Shown: positions 17,354 through 25,197 of the stretch, one piece after another
How positions within the stretch are numbered: position 1 is the stretch's first letter
Layout of the letters: each line of letters starts with the position of its first letter
NCBI GenBank assembly: GCA_003477305.1
Contig: DMTN01000042.1
Span: 56,210-120,209 of the forward strand
Source: Acholeplasmatales bacterium
GTDB lineage: Bacteria > Bacillota_I > Bacilli_A > Izemoplasmatales > Hujiaoplasmataceae
Direction: 5' to 3'
Length of the DNA stretch: 64,000 nucleotides
The notes under the pieces: model-generated
The model's input: the letters and a program-made list of their open reading frames with translations, nothing else
Told to the model about the DNA's origin: nothing
Databases searched by the model: none
Program-made: the position numbers and the translations under genes

Positions 17354-17375
17354 AAACACCCGGTGAAGGGTGTTT
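17354..17375 (-). terminator. Terminator of the tRNA cluster
   Basis: An 8-bp stem (17354-17361/17368-17375), with T5ATTT on the minus strand directly after it, just downstream of the tRNA-Cys gene. Confidence 0.82.
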
Positions 17376-17383
17376 ATCGTCAA

Positions 17384-17457
17384 TGGAGGACCTAGTCGGA
17401 TTCGAACCAACGGTCAGGGAGTTGCAGTCCCTTGCCTTTCCTCTTGGCTATAGGTCC
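17384..17457 (-). tRNA. tRNA-Cys (GCA)
   Basis: Cloverleaf with acceptor GGACCTA/TAGGTCC, anticodon loop CTGCAAC, T arm GGTTCGAATCC and an encoded 3' CCA (17384-17386). It is the last of four tRNAs on the minus strand. Confidence 0.93.
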
Positions 17458-17488
17458 AGGAACGAATGCTTTCGCATGAGAGTCCATA

Positions 17489-17565
17489 TGGTCGGGAAGA
17501 CAGGATTTGAACCTGCGACCTCCTGGTCCCAAACCAGGCGCTCTACCAAGCTAAGCTACTCCCCG
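17489..17565 (-). tRNA. tRNA-Pro (TGG)
   Basis: Acceptor CGGGGAG pairs with CTTCCCG, with G-T pairs. The anticodon loop TTTGGGA gives UGG, the T loop is GGTTCAAATCC, and the CCA is encoded. Confidence 0.93.
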
Positions 17566-17577
17566 TAAAAAAAAGAA

Positions 17578-17654
17578 TGGCGCGCCCAGCAGGAGTCGAA
17601 CCCGCAACCTTTAGATCCGTAGTCTAACGCTCTATCCAATTGCGCTATGGGCGC
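17578..17654 (-). tRNA. tRNA-Arg (ACG)
   Basis: Acceptor GCGCCCA/TGGGCGC, anticodon loop CTACGGA, giving ACG, which would be read as ICG after deamination. T arm GGTTCGACTCC, CCA encoded. Confidence 0.94.
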
Positions 17655-17663
17655 GCTTATTTA

Positions 17664-17740
17664 TGGCGGTCCCGACGGGATTTGAACCCGCGATCTCCTA
17701 CGTGACAGGCAGGCATGTTAGACCACTACACCACAGGACC
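17664..17740 (-). tRNA. tRNA-Asp (GTC)
   Basis: Acceptor GGTCCTG/CGGGACC, D arm with GTAGTGG, anticodon loop CTGTCAC, T arm GGTTCAAATCC, CCA encoded. It is first in the minus-strand tRNA cluster; the spacers are 9 to about 30 bases. Confidence 0.94.
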
Positions 17741-17928
17741 GTGGATTCATTCATTTTTTTGTTCCGTCGGCAAAGGCCGATATTTATATTACCAAATCTT
17801 GCAAACAAATGCAACTCTTTTCATCCGCATTTATGCGAGATTCGTTTCTCGCCGGAAAGCGTCGCAAGAGCAAATCCGCCGGCCCCGGAACGAAGGAATG
17901 ATATAATGTGGACAAGGATGTGACCCCC
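17741..17928. promoter_or_regulatory. Spacer between tRNA cluster and VOC gene
   Basis: The minus-strand side should hold the tRNA promoter, but I cannot place it firmly. On the plus strand TGATATAAT (hexamer near 17900-17905), then AAGGA and the ATG at 17929, serve the VOC gene. Confidence 0.45.
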
Positions 17929-18774
17929 ATGTCGAACTATCACGGACCATTCACGCTGCACATATCCGAACTTCATCTATTCGTCGCCGACCTGACCCGG
18001 TCGACGGCTTTTTATCGCGATGCGCTCGGATTCAAGGTGGTCGCGCATGACGATTGTACCGCCGACGTTTCGGCGGACGGGATCACCCGTCTGCTACGGC
18101 TTTCCGAGAAACCGGGTCTCGTTCCGCGCGGTCGGACCGCCGGTCTCTATCATGTCGCCTTCCTGCTTCCCTCGCGCGCTGCGCTCGGGGGATTCCTTCG
18201 CCGCGCGATCGCGCCCCAGCTGCCGATCCAGGGGGCGGCCGACCATCGCGTCAGCGAGGCGATCTATCTTGCCGATCCCGATGAAAACGGCATCGAGATC
18301 TACGCCGACCGGGAGGACGCCGGCTGGCGCGACGAATCCGGGAATCTCGACATGGGCACCGATCCGTTCGATTATTCGGGGGTCTATTACGCGGCCGAGG
18401 ACGCTTCGCCCGGGATGCCGGCGGAAACGGTCATCGGCCATCTCCATCTCGCCGTGCACAACCTCGACGAATCACTTTCGTTCTATCGCGACGTCATCGG
18501 TCTGACCCTGACCGCCGACACCTATCCGGGAGCGTTCTTCCTATCGTCCAAGGGGTATCACCACCATCTGGCCGTGAACGCCTGGGAGCATGCGATGCGA
18601 CGCACGACGGACCGCACCGGACTCGTCGGGACGACGGTCGTCTTCCCGGACTGCGAAAGCGCGCAGGCGGCCGTTGCCCGCGCCAACGCGACCGGATTCC
18701 CCGTGACCGATGCGGAAGGCATGCTCTCCTGCGTCGACCCGGACGGAACGATCCTTTATTTCACAGTCATATAA
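17929..18774 (+). CDS. Tandem VOC (glyoxalase/extradiol dioxygenase-like) protein, CatE type
   Basis: 281 residues in two VOC modules, as in Bacillus CatE-like proteins. The first module starts ISELHLFVADLTRSTAFYRD; the second starts IGHLHLAVHNLDESLSFYRD near residue 165. Metal ligands are probably the second-module His in GHLHL, His in YHHHLAVN and the Glu/Asp near the end. The substrate is unknown; catechol cleavage is only one possibility. The ATG at 17929 is favoured by AAGGA about 10 bases upstream. Monocistronic. Confidence 0.85.
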   Translation: MSNYHGPFTLHISELHLFVADLTRSTAFYRDALGFKVVAHDDCTADVSADGITRLLRLSEKPGLVPRGRTAGLYHVAFLLPSRAALGGFLRRAIAPQLPIQGAADHRVSEAIYLADPDENGIEIYADREDAGWRDESGNLDMGTDPFDYSGVYYAAEDASPGMPAETVIGHLHLAVHNLDESLSFYRDVIGLTLTADTYPGAFFLSSKGYHHHLAVNAWEHAMRRTTDRTGLVGTTVVFPDCESAQAAVARANATGFPVTDAEGMLSCVDPDGTILYFTVI

Positions 18775-18780
18775 AAAGCG

Positions 18781-18809
18781 AAAACCACCCAAATCAGGTG
18801 GTTTTTTTT
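18781..18809. terminator. Terminator shared by VOC and GNAT genes
   Basis: A 9-bp stem, 18781-18789/18797-18805, followed by T4 on the plus strand and with A4 before it, so it works in both directions. The GNAT stop codon (18794-18796) lies in the loop. Confidence 0.88.
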
Positions 18810-19330
18810 CGATTGTCAATCCAATAGCGCTGGACCGGACTGCCGTCCGGATGGATCACTTCATTCTCGAGGATTCCGCCGTTCGCCCGGATCGTTCGTG
18901 CGGAGGCCGTGTTGACGGTATCGCAGGTGACGAGGACCCGGTCGATCTTGTGTTCACGGCAGATTGCCAATGCCAGCGACAGCATCTTCCCGGCATACCC
19001 CTTCCGTCGTTCGGACGGACGGACGCCGTAGCCGACATGGCCGCCGTACTGCAGAAGATAGTCGTTCAGCCGGTAGCGGATCGAAACGGCGCCGAAGAGA
19101 CGTTCTTCGTCGTCGACCAACAAAAACAACCCGGCCGGAACCTTGTCCGGAGGGATGTCGACGCCGGCGGCAAATTGCGCCGTCACCTGCAGGAAGCGGT
19201 CGAAGTCGCCGCCGCAGGGATCAAGCGCCCACGGCGTCATGCCTTCCCCCGTCAGGCTCCATTCCCGCAGATATGCGAGCCATTCTTCGCGATGTTTTTC
19301 GATGGGAACGACGAGATGCAATCCGTTCAT
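18794..19330 (-). CDS. GNAT family N-acetyltransferase
   Basis: 178 residues with the standard GNAT core: FGAVSIRYRLN strand, YGVRPSERRKGYAGKMLSLAL as the acetyl-CoA loop and helix, and a late TCDTVNTASARTIRANGG. It resembles the acetyltransferases with a GHVGYGVRPSERRKGYA core that are common in Bacilli. The substrate is unknown. The last codons form one arm of the shared terminator. Confidence 0.88.
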   Translation of the reverse strand: MNGLHLVVPIEKHREEWLAYLREWSLTGEGMTPWALDPCGGDFDRFLQVTAQFAAGVDIPPDKVPAGLFLLVDDEERLFGAVSIRYRLNDYLLQYGGHVGYGVRPSERRKGYAGKMLSLALAICREHKIDRVLVTCDTVNTASARTIRANGGILENEVIHPDGSPVQRYWIDNRKKTT

Positions 19331-19438
19331 TTCAGTCCGACCTTTCCGTGTCTGTGGACGCTTTTTCCCTTCGGAGACCGTTTACGGGAATTGATGGATC
19401 AAGATGCTTGTTTTCATGCCTGATTTCGAGATAAACTA

Positions 19439-19467
19439 TTGCAAAACGACCGCACTTTTCCTATAAT
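19439..19467 (+). promoter_or_regulatory. Promoter of zinc-ribbon gene pair
   Basis: TTGCAA (19439-19444), 17-base spacer, TATAAT (19462-19467). A ribosome site AGGGGG lies 10-15 bases before the ATG at 19509. Confidence 0.75.
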
Positions 19468-19508
19468 AAACATTGAACAAAAAAGACAATCAAACAGGGG
19501 GATTCATA

Positions 19509-19817
19509 ATGAAGTACTGCTCCACGTGTGGCAAGGAACTGGCGGACAACGCCGTCTCCTGCCCGAATTGCGGTTTCGTGTTCCCACGCTCCGGAACGGT
19601 TTCCGGAATCAACGACGCTCCGAGTTTCGGATACGCGTTGCTGGGCTTTTTCATTCCGCTGATCGGCATCATCCTCTACGTCATCTGGAAACCGACGACC
19701 CCGCTGCGCGCCAAATCGGCTGGCAAGGGCGCACTCACCGCGATCATCCTCGGCATCATCCTCGGCATCATCTCCGGCGTCATCACCGCGCTCGGAGCCG
19801 GTTATTACGGCTACTGA
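19509..19817 (+). CDS. Zinc-ribbon membrane protein (copy 1)
   Basis: 102 residues. An N-terminal zinc ribbon (MKYCSTCGKEL...CPNCGF, two CxxC pairs at about 4-7 and 18-21) is followed by two hydrophobic segments (about 42-62 and 75-98) separated by a basic RAKSAGKGA stretch. The start at 19509 was chosen over an upstream in-frame ATG because of the AGGGGG site. The ribbon would be cytosolic. The next gene is a paralogue. Function unknown. Confidence 0.8.
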   Translation: MKYCSTCGKELADNAVSCPNCGFVFPRSGTVSGINDAPSFGYALLGFFIPLIGIILYVIWKPTTPLRAKSAGKGALTAIILGIILGIISGVITALGAGYYGY

Positions 19818-19835
19818 TCAGAGTTGTGAGCGAAG

Positions 19836-20165
19836 ATGAAATACTGCCCTTCCTGCGGAAAGCAGCTCGCTGACAACGCCGCCATGTGCCCGGGCTGCGG
19901 CCACATGTTCGCGCCCGTCGGTCCCGCGCCAAAAGTCGCGGATCCGACCGACGCCCCGAGCACCGGATACGGCGTCCTCGGCTTCTTCTTCCCGATCATC
20001 GGGCTGATCCTGTTTCTCGTCTGGCAGGACAACTTCCCGCAACGGGGCAAATCCGCCGGCAAGGGCGCGCTCATCGGCGTCATCCTACAGGTGGTCCTGT
20101 CGATCGCTTACGTGGTCGTCTTGGTGATCATCATGTCGATCTACGGCGGCTACGGATGGGAATAA
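19836..20165 (+). CDS. Zinc-ribbon membrane protein (copy 2)
   Basis: 109 residues with the same layout as the gene before it: MKYCPSCGKQLADNAAMCPGCG ribbon, a GYGVLGFFFPIIGLILFLVW helix, a RGKSAGKGA linker and a second helix. The copies are about half identical by eye, so a tandem duplication is likely. It starts 18 bases after copy 1 and shares its transcript. Function unknown. Confidence 0.8.
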   Translation: MKYCPSCGKQLADNAAMCPGCGHMFAPVGPAPKVADPTDAPSTGYGVLGFFFPIIGLILFLVWQDNFPQRGKSAGKGALIGVILQVVLSIAYVVVLVIIMSIYGGYGWE

Positions 20166-20182
20166 AACGTTTCAAACGAACG

Positions 20183-20210
20183 AAAAGGCATGGATCCCAT
20201 GCCTTTTTTG
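20183..20210. terminator. Bidirectional terminator between convergent zinc-ribbon genes
   Basis: An 11-bp stem, 20183-20193/20197-20207, around a three-base loop with T runs on both strands. Confidence 0.88.
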
Positions 20211-20214
20211 TTTG

Positions 20215-20553
20215 CTAGTCTTTCAGCGGATGGCCGGTCGCGTCGGTCGCGATTTTGCCGGTGAGGATGTAGATGCCTTCGATGAGGCCCCAGATGCCGG
20301 AGATGATCGGACCGACGATGACGATCGCGCCGACCGTGCCGAGAAGCAGCTGGGTGATCGCCTTGTTGGTGTTGCCGAGATAGAAATTGTGGATGCCGAG
20401 CGAGCCGAGGAAGATGCCGAGCAGGCCGGCGGCGAGTTTCGATTTGGCGTTCGGATCGAGCGCGGCGGCGGCCGCCGGCTTCACGGCGACGCCGCAATGG
20501 ATGCAGACGACGGCTTTGTCGTCGATTTCCTTACCGCAGTTTTGACAGAACAT
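20215..20553 (-). CDS. Zinc-ribbon TM2-domain membrane protein
   Basis: 112 residues. The zinc ribbon (CQNCGKEIDDKAVVCIHCG) is joined by an alanine-rich linker to a TM2 domain, recognised by LLGIFLGSLGIHNFYLGNTNKAI and a second helix with GPIISGIWGLIEGI. TM2 proteins are widespread and poorly understood. It is convergent with the two zinc-ribbon genes but not their paralogue outside the ribbon. Confidence 0.88.
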   Translation of the reverse strand: MFCQNCGKEIDDKAVVCIHCGVAVKPAAAAALDPNAKSKLAAGLLGIFLGSLGIHNFYLGNTNKAITQLLLGTVGAIVIVGPIISGIWGLIEGIYILTGKIATDATGHPLKD

Positions 20554-20651
20554 TAGTTACCCCCTATGTGGTGATGCCATCGCGATTCGTATTCATTTTA
20601 CAGACAAACGGATCAATTGTCAAGATGCCGTATCCGGACCCTCGGGTCAGA

Positions 20652-20927
20652 TCAGGCGAAATGCGTGTAGATAACCCAGAACGCAGCCAAAAGCGAGAAG
20701 AAGAAAACAATCGCGACGACGATCCGGTAGACCGTCTTGAGCCAAGTCCGTTCCGGAAAGATGCGGAAGTATCCGACGCCAAACGGCATGAACAGGACGT
20801 ACACTGCGTTCTTGGCATCCGTCTTGGCGAGAACGACGGCGAGGACGCGGAGCAGAAAGAGCAGCGACAGGCCGCCGATCACGATCCAGATCGAGGAAAT
20901 CGAGAGGCCGATGAGTTGTTCGATCAT
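20652..20927 (-). CDS. Small membrane protein, 91 residues
   Basis: Starts at the ATG at 20927, preceded by AAAGGAGC; the longer reading frame upstream is rejected. Two or three hydrophobic segments (about 5-30, 35-50 and 65-88) flank a YFRIFPERTWLKTVYRI stretch. I do not recognise it. Its ATG overlaps the stop of a 46-codon gene, which overlaps the phosphoesterase gene, so these three are one translationally coupled set. Confidence 0.6.
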   Translation of the reverse strand: MIEQLIGLSISSIWIVIGGLSLLFLLRVLAVVLAKTDAKNAVYVLFMPFGVGYFRIFPERTWLKTVYRIVVAIVFFFSLLAAFWVIYTHFA

Positions 20928-21064
20928 GATTTCGCTCCTTTCACGAAGAAGAGGCCGAGGCCGACCGCGGGGAGGGCGAAGAACCAGACGGAACCGACGG
21001 CCCAGAACAGCAGCACGGCCCAGATGAAGGTCAGAAACCAGACGAACAGACGATCCTTCTTCAT
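20924..21064 (-). CDS. 46-residue membrane protein
   Basis: A short gene: MKKDRLFVWFLTF start, two hydrophobic stretches (about 7-24 and 27-41) and a KGAKS end. Its ATG shares a base with the phosphoesterase stop (TGATG) and its stop overlaps the next start (ATGA). This exact stacking is the main evidence that it is real. Function unknown. Confidence 0.55.
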   Translation of the reverse strand: MKKDRLFVWFLTFIWAVLLFWAVGSVWFFALPAVGLGLFFVKGAKS

Positions 21065-22017
21065 CATGCGTCGACCTCGCTTTGCAAGAGGACATAGGAG
21101 GTCATCGCGCCGGCGGCGTCGATCGCAACGACGCGCCCGCCGCGTTCGAGATTGCCGTATGCATTGAATCCGGTGATGCGTCCGTACGCGAGCATGATGC
21201 CTTCGCGGACGACATAGAAATCATTCAGGTGGTCATGACCGACGAAGACGCCCTTGGTCCTGCCGGCGAGGGCCATCGCATCGAAGAGACCGGTGTCGAT
21301 ACCCTGGGCATAGACCTTGTCTTCGTTGAAGATGCCGACGTATCCGTCGGAATCGATGAACTGCCGAAGCGGGATGTGCATATAGGCGACCGAATCGGTC
21401 GCGTCGGTCGCGACATGGCCGGCGTACCAGTCGACCTGCGAGGTGCGGATGTAGTCATATTCGCCTTCCGCTTCGGTATATTCCGCGCGTTCGGCGTGCG
21501 AATCGAAGAAATACAGGGTGTAGAAGGGATTCCCGTCCTTCGTGAAGTTGATCCGGAAGTTGCCGATTCCGCCTTCGTCCAGTTCGGGTCCTACCTTGAA
21601 GCGGAGCCACGTGAGATCGACGGTGGAAGCGAGGTATTCCTGATAGGTCGAATGGTCCGTCTCATGGTTTCCGAAGATGAAGGTCCACGGCGTTTCGAGG
21701 GCCTCCATGGTGCGGACCAAGGTGCGGAACAGGCGTGGTCCGGCATTCGAAAGGACCATGTCGCCGGAAATGACGACGAGATCGAAATCATCGCTTTCGA
21801 CGAGGTCTTCGATCAGCGCGAGCGTGTCGCGGTCCTGGGCGTCGAGGCCGTAGGTCAGATGGAGGTCGGTGATCTGGAGAATCTTGAGCGTATCGCGTTC
21901 CATCGCGATCGTGATCGGCGCGTCGTCGGTATAGACGATCGGATCATCGGCCGTCCCGCACGAGAGGAGCCCGCATGAAAACAGGAATGCGAAGAGAACC
22001 AGGGAGAGTTTTTTCAT
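21064..22017 (-). CDS. Calcineurin-like metallophosphoesterase lipoprotein
   Basis: 317 residues from the ATG at 22017 (GGTGAG upstream). A lipoprotein signal ends at LLSC near residue 19. The metallophosphoesterase ligands are all present: ITDLH (DxH), SGDMV, FGNHE, a His in YMHIPLRQF and the late VGHDH. It would act outside the membrane on an unknown phospho-ester or nucleotide. It follows the cyclophilin gene by 4 bases and is coupled to two small membrane proteins that could anchor or modulate it. Confidence 0.85.
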   Translation of the reverse strand: MKKLSLVLFAFLFSCGLLSCGTADDPIVYTDDAPITIAMERDTLKILQITDLHLTYGLDAQDRDTLALIEDLVESDDFDLVVISGDMVLSNAGPRLFRTLVRTMEALETPWTFIFGNHETDHSTYQEYLASTVDLTWLRFKVGPELDEGGIGNFRINFTKDGNPFYTLYFFDSHAERAEYTEAEGEYDYIRTSQVDWYAGHVATDATDSVAYMHIPLRQFIDSDGYVGIFNEDKVYAQGIDTGLFDAMALAGRTKGVFVGHDHLNDFYVVREGIMLAYGRITGFNAYGNLERGGRVVAIDAAGAMTSYVLLQSEVDA

Positions 22018-22021
22018 CATC

Positions 22022-22537
22022 TCACCGACCTGCGTAGACGGGCTTGCCATAGTCGATGCCGAAGGTGTCGACTTTGACCGAGTCGATCGTGACGTCCTTG
22101 AGCGGTTTATCCTGCCGGTCGGTCGCGACACCGGCGATCGCATCGAGCGTTTCGAAACCGGCGATCATCCGGCCGAACGCCGCATAGGCGCCGTCGAGAT
22201 GCGGACTCGCCTGGTGCATCACGAAGAACTGCGAGGACGCGGAGTCCGGCACCATCGTGCGCGCCATCGAGAGGACGCCGCGCTCGTGCAACAGGTCGTT
22301 TTTGACGCCGTTTTGTTTGAATTCGCCTTTGATCGATCGGGCTTTGCCGGATCCGGCGCCGCCCTGGATCATGAATTGCGGGATGACGCGATGAAAAATC
22401 GCGCCGATGAAGTAGTTGGTTTGCGCCAGGTCGATGAAGTTTTTCACCGTGTTGGGCGCGGCGGCTGGTTCGAGTTCGAAGGTCATCGGGGCATAGCCCT
22501 TGACGGTGATCGTGACGAGCGGTTTCTGGTTTTCCAT
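22022..22537 (-). CDS. Peptidyl-prolyl cis-trans isomerase (cyclophilin)
   Basis: 171 residues, one cyclophilin domain: NTVKNFIDLAQTNYF, FHRVIPQFMIQGG with the catalytic Arg, LSMAR and SASSQFF. It has no signal peptide, so it is cytosolic. It catalyses proline isomerisation during folding. It is followed immediately by the phosphoesterase set. Confidence 0.93.
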   Translation of the reverse strand: MENQKPLVTITVKGYAPMTFELEPAAAPNTVKNFIDLAQTNYFIGAIFHRVIPQFMIQGGAGSGKARSIKGEFKQNGVKNDLLHERGVLSMARTMVPDSASSQFFVMHQASPHLDGAYAAFGRMIAGFETLDAIAGVATDRQDKPLKDVTIDSVKVDTFGIDYGKPVYAGR

Positions 22538-22573
22538 GGAGGGTTCCTTTCGTGAAGCGTCGTTTCGTTTTTT

Positions 22574-23926
22574 TTAGGCGCCGACGCGCTTGATGTAGCG
22601 TCGCATGTCAAACTTGCGTTCAAGACCCTTGTCGTTCATATAGCGGAGCTGCCCGAAGACGGGGCGTTCGCTCCAGGGTCGGTCGTGCTTCCCGAAACAC
22701 CAGGCGACGCCGGCGTAGCTGTTCGCGTCGCGGCCGTCGAGGAAGAAACGGTTGTTCAAGCGGAGGATCAGGCGGTAGCTCGCTTCGTGCGAAGGGGTCC
22801 ATTCGATGATCTTCTTCGCCCAATACATGCGCATGTAGTTGTGCATGAAGCCGGTCTTTTGCATTTCGTGCATCGCCGCATTGAAATACGGGTCGTCGGT
22901 TTTTCCTGCTTCGATCTCGCTTTCCGTATACGTCGGATCGCGGGGATCGTCCGCATGCGCTTGCATCGTGCGGTATGCCCAGGGTTCGGTCATCGTTTCG
23001 AACCGGTCGTAGCCGATGCGGTTCCAGACGAAGTTGATCGCCAGTTCGCGGCGGACCAGCAATTGTTCCAAATAGGAATCGTAAGCCATGCCGTTCAGGG
23101 CGCCTGCGGCGTGCGCGGCGGTCAGCCGGTCAACGAGTTCAAGCGCGGAGATCTGTCCGAAATGGAGATACGGCGACATCCCGGAGGTCAGATCCTCGCC
23201 GGGGTCGTTGGATTCCGGATAACGGTTCGCCGCATTCTCGAGGAATCGTTCGAAACGGTCCACGGCCGCGATATAACCACCAAGGAACGCGGTGACAGGC
23301 GAAACCGACATATCGACACCGTCAGGCATCGACAGGTCGGGTTCGGGGAGCGGCTTGTGCAAAACCGCCACCGCGGAGAGACCATCGAAATCAAGAAAAG
23401 CGCGATGCATCCGCATCAGTTTGGGACGAAGCGTATAGGCGCCGTATTCGGTGTGGTCGGATGCGACGCGCACGGGCACGACGGCGTCCGTGTCGACCTC
23501 TTCGAGGGTGATGTGCGGGAATCGGGAACGCACGACATCCGTCAAACGGTCGCGCCAGATGCGCTGATGGGTGAGATAGCCGGTGTCGAATACGACCGCC
23601 GAAGCGTCCTGCAGGAGCGCGGTCACTTCCGCGACCGGTTCGCCGTGACGGAGGTCGAAGCCGATGCCGCGCCGGACGCATTCGGTTTGGACTTCTTTCA
23701 GACCGTCGAGCATGAAAGCGAAATGACGCGCGTTCGCTTCCGGAAACCCGGCGAAGAGGACGAAGACGACGCGGACCGGCAGATGGGCTTCGTTCGCGCG
23801 ATCGATCGCGCGGGCGAGCGCATGATTGCCGTTGATCCGCTGCGCCTGCTGCATCCAGTAAAGCACATACCGTCCCCCGGGGGCAGCATCGCCTTCATTC
23901 CGAAGGGTCAGGCGGCGGGGGTTCAT
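22574..23926 (-). CDS. phrB: Class II CPD photolyase
   Basis: 450 residues. Light-driven repair of cyclobutane pyrimidine dimers with FADH-. Class II features are clear: RYVLYWMQQAQR at the N-terminus, GFMHNYMRMYWAKKIIEW and FFLDGRDANSYAGVAWCFG with the FAD-binding Trp/Arg set, and HDRPWSERPVFGQLRYM. The ATG at 23926 comes right after the PmbA stop (23929), so the gene is coupled to the TldD/PmbA pair. Class II enzymes are less usual in Bacillota than class I. Confidence 0.93.
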   Translation of the reverse strand: MNPRRLTLRNEGDAAPGGRYVLYWMQQAQRINGNHALARAIDRANEAHLPVRVVFVLFAGFPEANARHFAFMLDGLKEVQTECVRRGIGFDLRHGEPVAEVTALLQDASAVVFDTGYLTHQRIWRDRLTDVVRSRFPHITLEEVDTDAVVPVRVASDHTEYGAYTLRPKLMRMHRAFLDFDGLSAVAVLHKPLPEPDLSMPDGVDMSVSPVTAFLGGYIAAVDRFERFLENAANRYPESNDPGEDLTSGMSPYLHFGQISALELVDRLTAAHAAGALNGMAYDSYLEQLLVRRELAINFVWNRIGYDRFETMTEPWAYRTMQAHADDPRDPTYTESEIEAGKTDDPYFNAAMHEMQKTGFMHNYMRMYWAKKIIEWTPSHEASYRLILRLNNRFFLDGRDANSYAGVAWCFGKHDRPWSERPVFGQLRYMNDKGLERKFDMRRYIKRVGA

Positions 23927-23928
23927 CG

Positions 23929-25197
23929 TCACAGGACATCCATCCCTTTCAGGAGGATGCATTTCGGTCCGTGATAGCGGACGCCCTGGACGGTTTCCTT
24001 CGAGAGGACAAGGTCGGACAGTGCCTTGTCGATGTTGCCGCTGAAGGAGAAGCCGCTCACCGGGATGCGGTTCTTGCCGTCAAACCAGACGGCGAGGCGG
24101 ACTTCGCCGCCGATATAGCCGCTGTAGATGTCGATCTGGATGCCGGAGAGGGCGATGATTTCCAGATGCGGTTTCGCTTTCATCCGGGCGATCGTGGTCT
24201 TGCCGGCGGCGGCTTCGATGGTACCGAAGACGCCGACCGGTTGCAGACCGAGGTATTGGGCGTACTGGTTCGACCCGTAATAGCCGACGAGTTTGCCGGC
24301 TTCGACGACGCGGACCGGCGCCAGCATCACGCCGTCGCGGTCGAACGCATCGGCCTTGGAAGATAAAGTCCAGCCGATCGACAGGGCGTCGCCTTGAATC
24401 TCGGACTGGATCGCATCGCCGATTTTCTTATCGGTGCTTTTGCGGTAGACGCCGTCATAGGAGAAATCGCCGATCAGTTCGCGGAGGAAGTCTTCGACGT
24501 CGTCGCCCGCGAGGATCACATCCGCTTTGGGAACGTTTTCGAGTTTGCGCGCATCGTAACGGAGGGCGACGTCGGCGATCGCCACCGCGGCGTCCTTTTT
24601 GACCAGATCGAGATCGACGGTCTTGTACGTGAACATGCGGATCAGTTCGACTTTGCGCTCCGGGCCGTCGTGGGAGGGAATCGCTTCGATATCGATCTTC
24701 GACTGCGTCTTCGTGAAGTCGACGCCTTCTGAGTTGAGGATCCGGATCGTCTGGCGGGCGTGGAACGCCTCAAGCGCGTTGAAGCGGGAAACGGGGGTCG
24801 CGGCCGCGAAGAACGTGTTTGCGATGTCATCGAGGATGACATATGGATCGGCCGTTTCCGGCTTTTCCTTCCAGGTGCGCTTGCCTGCGCCCTTGACGAG
24901 GTCGAATGCCTTGTTTTTGACGAACCGGGCGGCGAAGACGGCTTCTTCGATTTTCCGAGCGAGTTCGGCCTTGGTGAGTTTCCGGCTCACCGCGAACATC
25001 GAGGACCCGACGAACGCGTTTTGTTCGCCGTGACGATGGTAGACGGTGACCTGGTATTCGCGGGTTTCCACGCGACGGGTCGTTTCCTTCTTCTGCATGA
25101 CGTAGAAGACCTGCGAGGAGACGGTGACGGTTTCGTTCACGAGCCATCCGGAGACGGACGGGTTCGCCTTGAGGGCGGTTACGATTTGCTTGATCAT
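23929..25197 (-). CDS. TldD/PmbA family protein (TldE-like, no HExxxH)
   Basis: 422 residues. In TldD/TldE pairs this subunit lacks the zinc motif and binds the protease partner. The C-terminal barrel segments are recognisable (LSGIQIDIYSGYIGGEVR and VSGFSFSGNIDKALSDLV). The ATG at 25197 overlaps the TldD stop as ATGA. The pair would cleave peptides or remove leader peptides; no such substrate is encoded nearby. Confidence 0.85.
   Translation of the reverse strand: MIKQIVTALKANPSVSGWLVNETVTVSSQVFYVMQKKETTRRVETREYQVTVYHRHGEQNAFVGSSMFAVSRKLTKAELARKIEEAVFAARFVKNKAFDLVKGAGKRTWKEKPETADPYVILDDIANTFFAAATPVSRFNALEAFHARQTIRILNSEGVDFTKTQSKIDIEAIPSHDGPERKVELIRMFTYKTVDLDLVKKDAAVAIADVALRYDARKLENVPKADVILAGDDVEDFLRELIGDFSYDGVYRKSTDKKIGDAIQSEIQGDALSIGWTLSSKADAFDRDGVMLAPVRVVEAGKLVGYYGSNQYAQYLGLQPVGVFGTIEAAAGKTTIARMKAKPHLEIIALSGIQIDIYSGYIGGEVRLAVWFDGKNRIPVSGFSFSGNIDKALSDLVLSKETVQGVRYHGPKCILLKGMDVL

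Noticed and set aside
22685..23974. 429-codon plus-strand frame opposite the photolyase
   Set aside because: Antisense shadow without motifs.
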